From Streptomyces megasporus (GTDB lineage Bacteria > Actinomycetota > Actinomycetes > Streptomycetales > Streptomycetaceae): DNA of 64,000 nucleotides. The stretch is from assembly GCF_000718985.1 (NCBI RefSeq), contig NZ_JODL01000004.1, positions 1 to 64,000 on the forward strand, given 5' to 3'. A model generated the notes under the pieces. That model had not been told where the DNA came from. It worked only from the letters and a program-made list of their open reading frames with translations, and did no database searches. The position numbers and the translations under genes are program-made. How positions within the stretch are numbered: the stretch's first letter is position 1; each line of letters opens with the position of its first letter. Of this stretch, positions 38,779 through 47,151 are shown piece by piece.

Positions 38779-40440
38779 TCAGTGCGGTCGGCCCTCCAGC
38801 CAGACGGCGGTGTCCGGCGGCAGCGTGCCCCCGGCCGCGCCGGCGTCGCACTCCCCGCTGAACAGCAGGGGCTCGGCGGACGGCGGCAGGGGCAGCGGGA
38901 CGTCGGAGAGGTTCACCCGGCACTCCAGGGCGCCCTTGCGGAAGGCCAGTTCGCCGTCCCGCGAGGGCAGCCAGGTGAAACTCTCGTCGCCGGTGAAGGA
39001 GCGGCGGACCTTCAGCGCCGCCCGGTACAGCTCCAGGAAGGAGCCCGGCCGGCCGGTCTGGGCCTCGACGGAGTACTCGCCCCAGTCCTCCGGCTGCGGC
39101 AGCCAACTCCCGCCCGGACCGAATCCGTACGACGGGCCGGACCGCTCCCAGGGCAGCGGGACGCGACAGCCGTCCCGGCCCTTGCGGGTGCGTCCCGTCC
39201 GCTCCCACATCGGGTCGCGCAGGGCCTCGCGCGGCAGGTCGGCCACCTCCGGCAGGCCCAACTCCTCGCCCTGGTAGAGGTACGTGGTGCCGGGCAGCGC
39301 CAGGGTCAGCAGTGCGGCGGCGCGGGCGCGGCGGCGGCCGAGTTCCCCGTCGGCGACGGGCTCGCGGCCGTCGGCCATCAGCCAGGCGACCGTGTCGGCG
39401 CCCTCCGGCAGGGCGTAGCGGCTCGGGTGGCGCACCACGTCGTGGTTGGACAGCACCCAGGTGGGCAGCGCGCCGACCGAGCGGGCGCCGTCCAGGGAGG
39501 CGTCGATGATCCGGCGGAAGGCGCCGGCGTCCCAAGGGCACCGCAGATAGGGGAAGTTGAACGCCTGGTGGAGCTCGTCGGGCCGGGTGTACAGCGGCAG
39601 CCTGGCCGCGCTGACGCCCGCCTCGGCGACGGCGATGCGGGGCGGGTCGTACTCGTTCAGGACCGTGCGCCAGGCACGGTGGATCTCGTGCACCTCGTCG
39701 CGGTCCCAGAAGGGGTGGTCGTGTCCCTCGGGCGGCGCGTTGAGCGGGGCGGAGTCGCTGCCGTGGGTGTCGCGCAGCGGAGGGGCGAGGTCCTTGCGCA
39801 TCCCGTGTGCCACGTCGACGCGGAAGCCGTCGACGCCCAACTCCAGCCAGAACCGCAGGATGCTCTCGAACTCGGCCAGGACCTCGGGGTTCTCCCAGTT
39901 CAGGTCGGGCTGCTCGGCGGCGAAGATGTGCATGTACCACTGGCCGTCCGGCACCCGGGTCCAGGCCGGGCCACCGAACTTGGACTGCCAGTCCGAGGGC
40001 GGCTCGCCGCCGTCCGGGCCCCTGCCGTCCCGGAAGACGAACCGGTCGCGGGCGGGCGAGCCGGGCGGGGAGGCCAGCGCCTCGACGAACCAGGGGTGCG
40101 CGCTGGAGCAGTGGTTGGGGACGATGTCGACGATGACCTTGAGCCCGAGGGCGTGGGCGCGGTCGAGGAGTTCGCGGAAGTCGTCCAGGGTGCCGTGGCG
40201 CGGGTCGACGTCGCGGTAGTCGCTCACGTCGTATCCGCCGTCGGCCCAGGGCGAGCGGTAGAAGGGGGTCAGCCACACGGCGTCCGCGCCCAGCTCGGCG
40301 ACGTGGCCGAGGCGGTCGGTGATGCCCCGCAGGTCTCCCATTCCGTCCCCGTCGGCGTCGGCGAAGCTGGGCACGTATATCTGGTAGACGACCGATTCCC
40401 GCCACCAGTCGGCGCTGCCTCGGGACGTGTTGTGGGTCAC
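38779..40440 (-). CDS. GH13 alpha-glucosidase
   Basis: A 553-residue alpha-amylase-family enzyme: VVYQIYVPSFADADGDGMGDLRG, VDIVPNHCS (region I), DGFRVDVAH (region II, nucleophile Asp), AVAEAGV (region III, acid/base Glu) and LSNHDVVRH (region IV). It lacks a signal peptide, so it acts inside the cell on imported malto-oligosaccharides, isomaltose-like sugars or trehalose-type substrates. GTG 40440 follows CGAGAGGCAGCC. No transporter genes adjoin it. Confidence 0.92.
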   Translation of the reverse strand: MTHNTSRGSADWWRESVVYQIYVPSFADADGDGMGDLRGITDRLGHVAELGADAVWLTPFYRSPWADGGYDVSDYRDVDPRHGTLDDFRELLDRAHALGLKVIVDIVPNHCSSAHPWFVEALASPPGSPARDRFVFRDGRGPDGGEPPSDWQSKFGGPAWTRVPDGQWYMHIFAAEQPDLNWENPEVLAEFESILRFWLELGVDGFRVDVAHGMRKDLAPPLRDTHGSDSAPLNAPPEGHDHPFWDRDEVHEIHRAWRTVLNEYDPPRIAVAEAGVSAARLPLYTRPDELHQAFNFPYLRCPWDAGAFRRIIDASLDGARSVGALPTWVLSNHDVVRHPSRYALPEGADTVAWLMADGREPVADGELGRRRARAAALLTLALPGTTYLYQGEELGLPEVADLPREALRDPMWERTGRTRKGRDGCRVPLPWERSGPSYGFGPGGSWLPQPEDWGEYSVEAQTGRPGSFLELYRAALKVRRSFTGDESFTWLPSRDGELAFRKGALECRVNLSDVPLPLPPSAEPLLFSGECDAGAAGGTLPPDTAVWLEGRPH

Positions 40441-40549
40441 GGCTGCCTCTCGGGGGCCGGGGATACGACAAGCCGCATTATTGGTTCGTCCCGCCGTCCA
40501 CGGTCAAGAAATGCCCGGGATACGAGCGCGCGACATATGCCATGTCCGA

Positions 40550-40601
40550 CATGCCGGATGCCCATGCCGACCCCCCATGCCGGACGCCCATGCCGACGCT
40601 G
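40550..40601. repeat. Four tandem 13-bp repeats
   Basis: CATGCCGGATGCC, CATGCCGACCCCC, CATGCCGGACGCC, CATGCCGACGCTG: exact 13-bp period with the CATGCCG core constant, between the alpha-glucosidase start and the regulator remnant. Confidence 0.85.
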
Positions 40602-40624
40602 TCGGCCGGCTCCCCTCCCGACCC

Positions 40625-40984
40625 TCAGCCGTCCAGATACCGCAGGACGGCCGGCACCCCGCGGCTGTACCCGGTGGTCCCGCTCAGGCCGAGCTCGTCG
40701 AAGATCGCGTCGATGTGCTTCTCCACCGCGCCGCGCGAGACGTGGAGCCGTGCGGAGAGGGAGGCGTTGGTGTGCCCCTGCGCCATCTCGTCCAACACCT
40801 CCCGTTCCCGGGCGGTGAGCCGGGACAGCGGATCCGTGCGGGTGCTGCGGGCGAGCAGCCGCCTGACCACTTCCGGGTCGAGGGCGACCCGCCCCGACAC
40901 GCTCCAGGGCGTCCAGGAACTCGTCCACCTCCGCCACCCGGTCCTTGAGCAGGTGGCCGACGGCCTCGCTCTCCCCCGTCGGCA
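40625..40984 (-). pseudogene. Remnant of a NarL/LuxR-type response regulator
   Basis: The C-terminal LuxR helix-turn-helix is intact (LTAREREVLDEMAQGHTNASLSARLHVSRGAVEKHIDAIF). The preceding linker (GHLLKDRVAEVDEFLDALERV) lies in another frame, separated by a frameshift near 40890. The phosphoacceptor receiver domain is absent; upstream sequence is instead the remnant of a sensor kinase. The whole is a deletion-scarred two-component system. Confidence 0.75.
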
Positions 40985-41029
40985 GTTCGGCGGCGCACCG
41001 CTTTCGGGCCGCCGGGCGGGCTGTCAACA

Positions 41030-41268
41030 CGGAGGCGGCCGTCGTGCGCGGCCACCCCGAGCACCCCCTGGACGGGCAGGAACAGCAGGAAAAGCCCACC
41101 CACGTGGGAGAGGACCACGGCGGGAACGGGCCGCCTTCCGGGCCGGGCGAGGGTCACCAGGAGGACCGCTCCCGCGCAGAGCGCGAAGAGCAGGCCGGCC
41201 ACGGCGGTGACGGTGCCCGCCAGCGCCCCGACCGCCGCCCGGGACCAGCTCCGTGTCGATGTCCGCAC
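41030..41268 (-). pseudogene. N-terminal fragment of a sensor histidine kinase
   Basis: Encodes two membrane helices (VGALAGTVTAVAGLLFALCAGAVLL and a PAVVLSHVGGLFLLFLPVQGVLG segment) typical of the N-terminus of Streptomyces sensor kinases; then the frame runs into the response-regulator remnant with no dimerisation or ATPase domain. It looks like the 5' stump left by a deletion that joined kinase and regulator genes. Confidence 0.6.
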
Positions 41269-41394
41269 AGGGCGTCACGCCGGTCGACGGACGGGGCCGT
41301 GCGGACCGCGGTTTTCCGCAGGTTATTCTTGTGATCCCCTTCCACCAGACCGGCTGGAGTGCCTCAGGGCGCCGCCGGGCACTCCTTCCCCAGC

Positions 41395-42078
41395 ATGGTC
41401 CGTATGTTTCGATTCGAAGCCGCCGCACAGCAGCCCGCCGATGGCATAACCGGTTGGGCCACCGGTCTGATGGAGTCCCTGGGGGCTCCCGGCGCGGGCC
41501 TCGCCATCGCCCTCGAGAACCTCTTCCCGCCCCTGCCCAGCGAAGTGATCCTGCCGCTGGCCGGCTTCACCGCGAGCCGGGGCGACATGAACCTGTACGC
41601 CGCCCTGGTGTGGACCACCATCGGTTCGGTCGTCGGAGCGCTCGCCCTGTACTGGGTGGGCGCGCTCCTGGGCCGGGACCGGACTCTGGCGATCGCGGCG
41701 AAGCTGCCGCTGGTGAAGGTCGCGGACATCGAGAAGACGGAGGCGTGGTTCGTCCGGCACGGCACCAAGGCGGTCTTCTTCGGACGGATGATCCCGGTCT
41801 TCCGCAGCCTGATCTCGGTGCCCGCCGGCGTCGAGCGCATGCCGGTGCCGACCTTCCTGGCCCTCACCACGCTCGGCAGTCTGCTGTGGAACACCATCTT
41901 CGTGCTCGCCGGCTACCTGCTCGGGGAGAACTGGCACACCGTCTCGGACTACGTCTCGATGTACTCCAAGGGCGTGCTGGGCGTCGTCGCCCTGGGAGTC
42001 GTGGGCTTCGTCCTCACCCGCCTGCTGAAACCCGGCAACGGCACGCGACGGGCCTCTCGCCGCGACCGGAGGAGATGA
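41395..42078 (+). CDS. DedA-family membrane protein
   Basis: A 227-residue DedA/SNARE-associated protein: ENLFPPLPSEVILPLAGF (amphipathic re-entrant motif, near residue 39), GALLGRDRTL, FGRMIPVFRSLISVPAGVERMP (family Arg motif), and several membrane helices. DedA proteins act as lipid scramblases or flippases and in membrane homeostasis. Start at ATG 41395 is a best guess; GTG 41359 and ATG 41404 are in frame. Confidence 0.88.
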   Translation: MVRMFRFEAAAQQPADGITGWATGLMESLGAPGAGLAIALENLFPPLPSEVILPLAGFTASRGDMNLYAALVWTTIGSVVGALALYWVGALLGRDRTLAIAAKLPLVKVADIEKTEAWFVRHGTKAVFFGRMIPVFRSLISVPAGVERMPVPTFLALTTLGSLLWNTIFVLAGYLLGENWHTVSDYVSMYSKGVLGVVALGVVGFVLTRLLKPGNGTRRASRRDRRR

Positions 42079-42136
42079 CGGGGCTCACGGCGCGCCGGGG
42101 GTGCGGAGGACGGAAGCGGCGGGTGGCGTGCGCGCC

Positions 42137-42177
42137 GGCGGTCACGGTCTTCCGGGGGCCGTCCCTCCGTGACCGCC
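42137..42177. terminator. Bidirectional hairpin between convergent genes
   Basis: GGCGGTCACGG and CCGTGACCGCC pair perfectly around a 19-base loop, between the DedA stop (42078) and the HAD-protein stop (42182). Confidence 0.7.
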
Positions 42178-42181
42178 CCTC

Positions 42182-42664
42182 TCAGGTGCGCCCCTCCCGC
42201 TCCTGGGCCTGTTCGAGGGCGGGCCGGGTCTCCATCCAGTCGGCCCGCACCACCGAGAACCCGGCGCTCTCGTAGGCGTCGCAGACCTGGTGGTCGTCGT
42301 CGACCACCAGGGCGACGGCGCCGTCCCGGGCCAGGCGCCGCAGCAGTTCCGGCTTGGTGACGCGGGCGGGGCGGCGGTCGCCTCCGCCGCGCATCAGCAG
42401 CCGTCCCGTCGGCAGACCGTGTCGGGCGAGCCACCGGAGGGTGTCGTGGCGGCAGCGCTCCGGCCGCCCGGTCACATAGGCCACCTCGTACTTCTCCGCG
42501 CTCTCCAGCGCCAGGGCCACGCCCTCGGGCAGCGGCGGGTCCCGGGGCGCGGCGGAGAAGAAGGCGTCCCAGTCCCGGCGGCGTCCCTCGATGTGGTGCA
42601 GACGGTGACGGACGTCGGCGAGCGTCCCGTCCAGGTCGAACACCGCCATGGGGCGGGGGTCCAT
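42182..42664 (-). CDS. HAD phosphatase resembling the Pnkp 3'-phosphatase domain
   Basis: A 160-residue acylphosphatase-type HAD protein: MAVFDLDGTLADVRHRL (motif I, near residue 6), YEVAYVTGRPERCRHDTLRWLARHGLP (motif II), LLMRGGGDRRPARVTK (motif III Lys) and LVVDDDHQVCDAY (motif IV). This layout and length match the phosphatase half of T4 polynucleotide kinase-phosphatase. ATG 42664 follows GGGAGG. A kinase-half-like gene lies 2.8 kb away. A four-unit 11-bp repeat (42683-42726) sits just upstream. Confidence 0.75.
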   Translation of the reverse strand: MDPRPMAVFDLDGTLADVRHRLHHIEGRRRDWDAFFSAAPRDPPLPEGVALALESAEKYEVAYVTGRPERCRHDTLRWLARHGLPTGRLLMRGGGDRRPARVTKPELLRRLARDGAVALVVDDDHQVCDAYESAGFSVVRADWMETRPALEQAQEREGRT

Positions 42665-42682
42665 CGGCCACCTCCCGGTGAG

Positions 42683-42726
42683 GCGTCGGTCGGGCATCGG
42701 TCGGGCGTCGGTGGGACGTCGGTCGG
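42683..42726. repeat. Four tandem 11-bp repeats
   Basis: GCGTCGGTCGG, GCATCGGTCGG, GCGTCGGTGGG and ACGTCGGTCGG directly upstream of the HAD-phosphatase ribosome site. Confidence 0.85.
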
Positions 42727-42757
42727 GCACGGCCTCCGCCCCGTGGTCGCACCCCGC

Positions 42758-43537
42758 TCACCACACGCGCCCGCGCGTCCCCGCTCCTCCGGCCCGCCTC
42801 TCCGGGGAGCCGTGCACCCACCAGCGCAGCGCTCGCGTGGCCAGTTCGGGCGGCACCTCGTGGCCGCCGCCGAACTCCCGGTAGGTGACGGCGTACCCGG
42901 CCCGCTCCAGTTCGGGGACGATGCGCCGACTGCACGTGGTGATCGGCAGGACACGGTCGTCCCTGCCGTGACAGACGAAGATCCGGGGACGCCCGTGGTG
43001 GACCATCGGCGCCATGAACCCGGGTGAGAAGGCGAGCACCGTGCCGAACAGGTCGCCGTTGGCCAGCCCCAGCGAGAGCGCGTAGGAGGCGCCGTCGGAG
43101 AAGCCCGCCACAGCCACTCCGGCCGGGTGGACCGGGAAGCGCCGGAAGACGTCCCGCAGGGCGGCGTCCAGCCGGGCCACGTCCGGTCCGTATCCGCCGC
43201 GGATCACGTCCCAGGTCGAGTCGGAGGCCTGGGGGGCGAGCAGCAGCAGCGCGTCGGAGCCGGCCTGTGGGAGGAGCCACTCCAGCGCCCCCTCCGCCGA
43301 CCCCCCGGCGCCGTGCAGCGCCACCATCAGCCAGTACGGACCACCGGTCCCGGCCTCCTCCGCGCCCGGCGGCGCACGCAGCAGCGCCTGCCCGTCCAGC
43401 CGGTAGGTGCCCGCCTCTCCCGCCGCGGTGACGGCGGAGGACGGGCGGGCGGAGAGCCGGCCGTGCCGCTCGTTCTCCTCGACCACCGGGTGGGGGTGGG
43501 CGGTCTCGGGCGCCGGATTCCCTTCCGTCCCGGTCAT
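42758..43537 (-). CDS. Alpha/beta-hydrolase (PHB depolymerase/phospholipase-carboxylesterase type)
   Basis: A 259-residue esterase fold: LMVALHGAGG (oxyanion region, near residue 71), GVAVAGFSDGASYALSLGL (nucleophile Ser in GFSDG), a catalytic Asp in CHGRDDRVLP, and His in FGGGHEVPPE. Substrate unknown. AGGAGGAGA precedes ATG 43537. Divergent from a hypothetical gene across a perfect palindrome. Confidence 0.85.
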   Translation of the reverse strand: MTGTEGNPAPETAHPHPVVEENERHGRLSARPSSAVTAAGEAGTYRLDGQALLRAPPGAEEAGTGGPYWLMVALHGAGGSAEGALEWLLPQAGSDALLLLAPQASDSTWDVIRGGYGPDVARLDAALRDVFRRFPVHPAGVAVAGFSDGASYALSLGLANGDLFGTVLAFSPGFMAPMVHHGRPRIFVCHGRDDRVLPITTCSRRIVPELERAGYAVTYREFGGGHEVPPELATRALRWWVHGSPERRAGGAGTRGRVW

Positions 43538-43601
43538 CGCTCTCCTCCTTCCGGGCTCTTCGGCTCCTTCTCGGCTCCTTCCGCACCGTGGGCACGGGCG
43601 C

Positions 43602-43637
43602 CGGGTACTCCGCCGCCGTCCGGCGGCGGAGTACCCG
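43602..43637. repeat. Perfect 16-bp inverted repeat between divergent genes
   Basis: CGGGTACTCCGCCGCC, loop GTCC, then the exact complement. It lies 65 bases from the esterase start and 47 bases from the rightward start, so it is an operator or mRNA-leader hairpin rather than a shared terminator. Confidence 0.85.
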
Positions 43638-43683
43638 GGTCGGGGCCGCGCATGCCCCCGCCACTCGGGGGTACGCACCCCGC

Positions 43684-44076
43684 ATGGCCGAGACGAACAG
43701 GGACAAAACATCCGAAGGAAACCCCGAGCACGAGCCCGAGAACGAGAAGGCCCGGGAGTTCCGCGAGGCCGAACGGCGGCGCGAGCAGGCCCGCCCGTTC
43801 GACTACCCCTACGCGGAACGCCGCGCCAACGTACGGGCCAGGCGCCACATCAGCCGTGCGGAGGCGGACGCCGACATGCCGCCCGGCCTCTCGGGCAGCT
43901 ACGGCACCACCGGCGGCGGGCAGCCCGCGGGACCGGCCCGCACCCGGCCGGGCAGGTCGGTCGTGGGCGAGGACCCGGCGGGCACCGTCGACGAGGACGA
44001 CCGGAACGACACGGGGAGCGCGCCGGGCGAGAAGGGCGCTTCCTCCGAGCGGCGGGGCCGGGACACCGACCGTTAG
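43684..44076 (+). CDS. Hydrophilic hypothetical protein (130 aa)
   Basis: A very charged, low-complexity protein beginning MAETNRDKTSEGNPEHEPEN, with a Glu/Arg-rich helix (EKAREFREAERRREQARPFDYPYAERRANVRARR) and a disordered acidic/Gly tail. No cysteines and no family recognised. Start ATG 43684. It precedes the CYP152 gene by 129 bases on the same strand. Confidence 0.65.
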   Translation: MAETNRDKTSEGNPEHEPENEKAREFREAERRREQARPFDYPYAERRANVRARRHISRAEADADMPPGLSGSYGTTGGGQPAGPARTRPGRSVVGEDPAGTVDEDDRNDTGSAPGEKGASSERRGRDTDR

Positions 44077-44205
44077 CCGGGAAGGGGCGGACCCCGGACG
44101 GGACGGCGGCCCGGCCGGACGGCCGCCCCCACAAGCCGGCGTGCCGCGCCGGGAGCGGTGACGTTCCGCGCGTTTCGCCCAGGATTGCCCGGGCACGAGC
44201 GCGGC

Positions 44206-45462
44206 ATGGACTCCCCTCGCCGCCCCGTGATCGACCACACCCCCTCCCTGCTCGCGCAGGGGTACGCCTGGCTGCCCGACCGCATGCGGCGTGCCGCGCG
44301 CCCCTTCGTCCGCGCCCGGCTGCTGGGCCGGCACGCGCTGGCCCTGCGCGGCCCGGACGCGGTGCGGTTCGTCTACGACGAGCGCCACGTGCGCCGGCAC
44401 GGTGCTCTCCCCGAGCCGGTGAAGAGCACCCTGTTCGGGCACGGCGCGGTGCACACCCTCGACGGACAGGCGCACCGGGTGCGCAAGGCGATGTTCCTGT
44501 CCCTGCTCACCGATCCCGACCGTGTCGCCGAGTTGACCGATCGCACCGTCGAGGCGTGGGACGAGGCGGTGGAGCGGTGGACGGGGCAACCACGCGTGGT
44601 GCTGTTCGACGAGGCCGGCCGGGTGCTCGCCCGAGGCGTCTGCCGGTGGGCCGGGGTGCCGCTCGAGGACGTCGAGGTGGGGCCGGTGGCCCGTGACCTG
44701 GTGGCCATGGTCGACGGTTTCGCCGTCCTGGGGCCGCGCCACTGGCGCGCCCGGGCGGCGCGCCGGCGCCGGGAGGCGTGGCTGGCCCGCCTGGTGGAGG
44801 GAGTGCGCGACGGTTCGGTGGACGTGCCGGCCGGCTCGGCGGTGGCGGTGGTGGCGTCCCACCGGGACGTCGACGGCGAGGTGTTGGACCCGCGCACGGC
44901 CGCGGTCGAGCTCCTCAACATCCTCCGCCCCACCACCGCCGTCTGCTGGTTCGTCGCCTTCGCCGCGCACGCGCTCCACCGGTGGCCCGCGCACCGGACG
45001 CGGCTGCGGGAGGACGGGGACGGCGCGTACGCGGAGGCGTTCGTCCACGAGGTCCGCCGCTTCTACCCGTTCGCGCCGTTCATCGGAGGACGGGCGGTCA
45101 CCGACCTGGTCCGGCAGGGCGAGCCGATCCCCTCCGGCGCGCTCGTCCTCCTCGACCTGTACGGGCAGAACCACGACGCCGAACTGTGGAAGGAGCCGTA
45201 CTCCTTCGCTCCCGAGCGCTTCCTCGGCCGGACGGTGGGCCGGGACGAACTGGTGCCGCAGGGCGGCGGCGATCGCGCCCTCAACCACCGGTGTCCGGGC
45301 GAGGACGTCACCGTGTCGCTGTTGAAGTCCCTCTCCACGCGCCTGGCACGGCTGGAGTACGAGGTGCCCGAGCAGGACCTGTCGATCCCGCTGCGCCGCG
45401 TCCCGGCCCGGCCCCGCAGCGGTGTCGTCGTCACCGGGGTGCGGCACCCGTCCGCGGACTGA
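44206..45462 (+). CDS. CYP152-family cytochrome P450 peroxygenase
   Basis: A 418-residue P450 of the H2O2-using fatty-acid hydroxylase/decarboxylase class. The I-helix LNILRPTTAVCWFVAFAAHAL has the CYP152 Arg-Pro in place of the usual acid-Thr pair. The ExxR motif is EVRR, followed by FYPFAPFIGG, and the heme loop is GGGDRALNHRCPGEDVT with the Cys ligand in HRCPGE. The Arg of the RP motif normally salt-bridges the fatty-acid carboxylate. ATG 44206 chosen; GTG 44158 lies upstream. No redox partner genes are needed or seen. Confidence 0.9.
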   Translation: MDSPRRPVIDHTPSLLAQGYAWLPDRMRRAARPFVRARLLGRHALALRGPDAVRFVYDERHVRRHGALPEPVKSTLFGHGAVHTLDGQAHRVRKAMFLSLLTDPDRVAELTDRTVEAWDEAVERWTGQPRVVLFDEAGRVLARGVCRWAGVPLEDVEVGPVARDLVAMVDGFAVLGPRHWRARAARRRREAWLARLVEGVRDGSVDVPAGSAVAVVASHRDVDGEVLDPRTAAVELLNILRPTTAVCWFVAFAAHALHRWPAHRTRLREDGDGAYAEAFVHEVRRFYPFAPFIGGRAVTDLVRQGEPIPSGALVLLDLYGQNHDAELWKEPYSFAPERFLGRTVGRDELVPQGGGDRALNHRCPGEDVTVSLLKSLSTRLARLEYEVPEQDLSIPLRRVPARPRSGVVVTGVRHPSAD

Positions 45463-45496
45463 GCGCCCCGCTCGGCGTCCGTCTCCAAAGGGGTTC

Positions 45497-46003
45497 TCAG
45501 GGGTCGTCGTCCGGTCGGACGTCGAAGCCGCCGCGGCCGTCGAGGCGTACCTGCCGAACCTCGTCGAAGCCGTCCGCGCGGCGGGGCCTGCGCAGTCGCC
45601 GCAGCGTGTCGAAGAAACCGACGTCCGGGACCCGTTCCCGGCCTTGTCGGGCGGCGTTGCGCGCCAAGGCGTTGGGCACGTCCGGCGGGAACCAGTACGC
45701 CACCACCCGCGCCCCGTGCGCGCGTCCCACCGCGATCAGCGGCGCCCACTCCAGCGGCGAGGGGTTGGTGTTGTCCACGACCACCGACCGCCCCCGCTCC
45801 AGCGCCTCCTCGATCAGACGCATCTGCCGGCGCTGCTTGTTCCGGGCGGAGCGGGGGAAGAGGTCCTTGCCGACCACGGTGTGCGTGCCGGCGAACCGGC
45901 GGGAGCGGAAGGTGGACTTCCCCGACGCCTGGAGGCCCACCAGCACGGCGAGTTCCGGTCGCGCGTCCGTCGGCGGTGGCCCGGCGTCGGTCGGCGGCCT
46001 CAT
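45497..46003 (-). CDS. P-loop kinase resembling polynucleotide 5'-kinase
   Basis: A 168-residue AAA/zeta-toxin-like kinase: Walker A VLVGLQASGKSTF (near residue 21), VVGKDLFPRSARNKQRRQ, SVVVDNTNPSPLEWAPLI, and a basic lid VPNALARNAARQGRERVPDVGFFDTLRRL. The DTN-P and RN-RxG-VP elements match the kinase half of T4 Pnkp. Its substrate could be RNA or DNA 5'-OH ends, or a small molecule. The N-terminus has a PPTDA repeat. Confidence 0.8.
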   Translation of the reverse strand: MRPPTDAGPPPTDARPELAVLVGLQASGKSTFRSRRFAGTHTVVGKDLFPRSARNKQRRQMRLIEEALERGRSVVVDNTNPSPLEWAPLIAVGRAHGARVVAYWFPPDVPNALARNAARQGRERVPDVGFFDTLRRLRRPRRADGFDEVRQVRLDGRGGFDVRPDDDP

Positions 46004-46013
46004 CGTGGGCCCC

Positions 46014-46544
46014 TCAGCCCTCGGCCTTCTGCTGCGTCAGGCTCCAGGCATACTGCAGCCAGTCGGAGAGGGCCACCGCTCCCAGACACGAGGTGACCAG
46101 GCGGGTGGCGCGCGGGGCCGTGGCGTAGCCCGCGGTGAGTCCGCTCGCGATCCACATCGCGATGCAGAAGGGGCAGGCCAGCAGCTCGCCCACCGACCTG
46201 TGCAGTCCGTGGCCACGGGGTTCGTCCATGACCTCGGCGCCGCCGATGGACCCGGCGCGCCGGGTGAAGGGGGCGCGCAGGAAGCCGGTGACCTTGTCCT
46301 TGGTGATCAGTCGTGAGCCGCGGTAGGTGGCCACTCCCATCAGGAGCAGGTCCAGCGGGGGGATGCGCTCGGGCAGGCGCCGTCCCGACGCCTTCATCCA
46401 CCAGGCGAACAGTCCGACGCCGCCCGTGTAGACGCCGGCCAGCGTGACCAGGCCGCGCAGCGGGATCTCCTCGCCCTCGGAGTACTCGTTCGCGCCGGTG
46501 GCCCGGCCGACGGTCTCGGCGGCCTGGTCCATCGCACCGCTCAT
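46014..46544 (-). CDS. DUF1360 membrane protein
   Basis: A 176-residue protein with membrane helices and the DUF1360 signatures LMGVATYRGSRLITKDKVTGFLRAPFT and ELLACPFCIAMWIASGL. The family is also found as the spore coat associated protein YjcZ neighbour in other bacteria; function unknown. ATG 46544 has GAGGAGAAC upstream. It precedes the P-loop kinase gene by 10 bases on the same strand, so they may be co-transcribed. Confidence 0.85.
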   Translation of the reverse strand: MSGAMDQAAETVGRATGANEYSEGEEIPLRGLVTLAGVYTGGVGLFAWWMKASGRRLPERIPPLDLLLMGVATYRGSRLITKDKVTGFLRAPFTRRAGSIGGAEVMDEPRGHGLHRSVGELLACPFCIAMWIASGLTAGYATAPRATRLVTSCLGAVALSDWLQYAWSLTQQKAEG

Positions 46545-46689
46545 CGGTGTTCTCCTCGTCGTGGGGGTCGTCATGGGCACTGTGGAGCCGGTACATCGGG
46601 CGCCGGTGGCCTCGGTGGTCGGACGGCACGGGGGCCGACCGCGGGCTCGGGGCCCTCGATGTCGGGGCCCCGACGTCGAGGGCTCGGCG

Positions 46690-46995
46690 TCAGGGCCTGG
46701 GATTCGTGCGCCGCCACCGGGGCCGCGCATCGGGCCCGCGCCGTTCGGCCACCGAGGCGCACCGCGGACAGACACGTTGGACGCGGTCGGCCGCGCCACC
46801 CGACTCCGGCAGGATGTCGGGCCACGTCACGTGGGGGAAGCGGCCGAGCCGGGAGCGGCTGAGGGACAGCCCGCACACGGTCTGGTTCATGCCCTGCTCC
46901 CACGCGTGCACCTCGCCCGCGGGCAGCCGGACGTTGTCCTCCTCGTCGGTCCACTGGCCGGACGCCGCCACCGAGTAGCGCTTCTGTACTGGCAC
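46690..46995 (-). CDS. Hypothetical protein with a C-x-x-C motif (101 aa)
   Basis: A 101-residue protein starting VPVQKRYSVAASGQWTDEED at GTG 46995. The middle reads AWEQGMNQTVCGLSLSRSRLGRFPHVTWPDILPES, and the C-terminus has VCPRCASVAERRG. The pattern Cys in TVCGL and a CPRC pair suggests a metal site. No recognised domain, but I regard the frame as real because of its amino-acid composition and codon bias. Confidence 0.6.
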   Translation of the reverse strand: MPVQKRYSVAASGQWTDEEDNVRLPAGEVHAWEQGMNQTVCGLSLSRSRLGRFPHVTWPDILPESGGAADRVQRVCPRCASVAERRGPDARPRWRRTNPRP

Positions 46996-47151
46996 GGATG
47001 ATGAGGTTCCCGCTGTGCCGGCGTCCACACCCCGTCCCGCCCCGTTTCACGGGTCGGGACGGGCGGTCGTTCGGCACGCCCGCGCCCCCCCGGATGCGCC
47101 CCTCCCGGGTGGGGGATGCCGCCCCCGGTGCGAGGGGCGTCGGTCACCGAG

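Noticed and set aside
40550..40601. CRISPR-like repeat array
   Set aside because: Units are 13 bp with no spacers and no cas genes are in the window; it is a tandem minisatellite.
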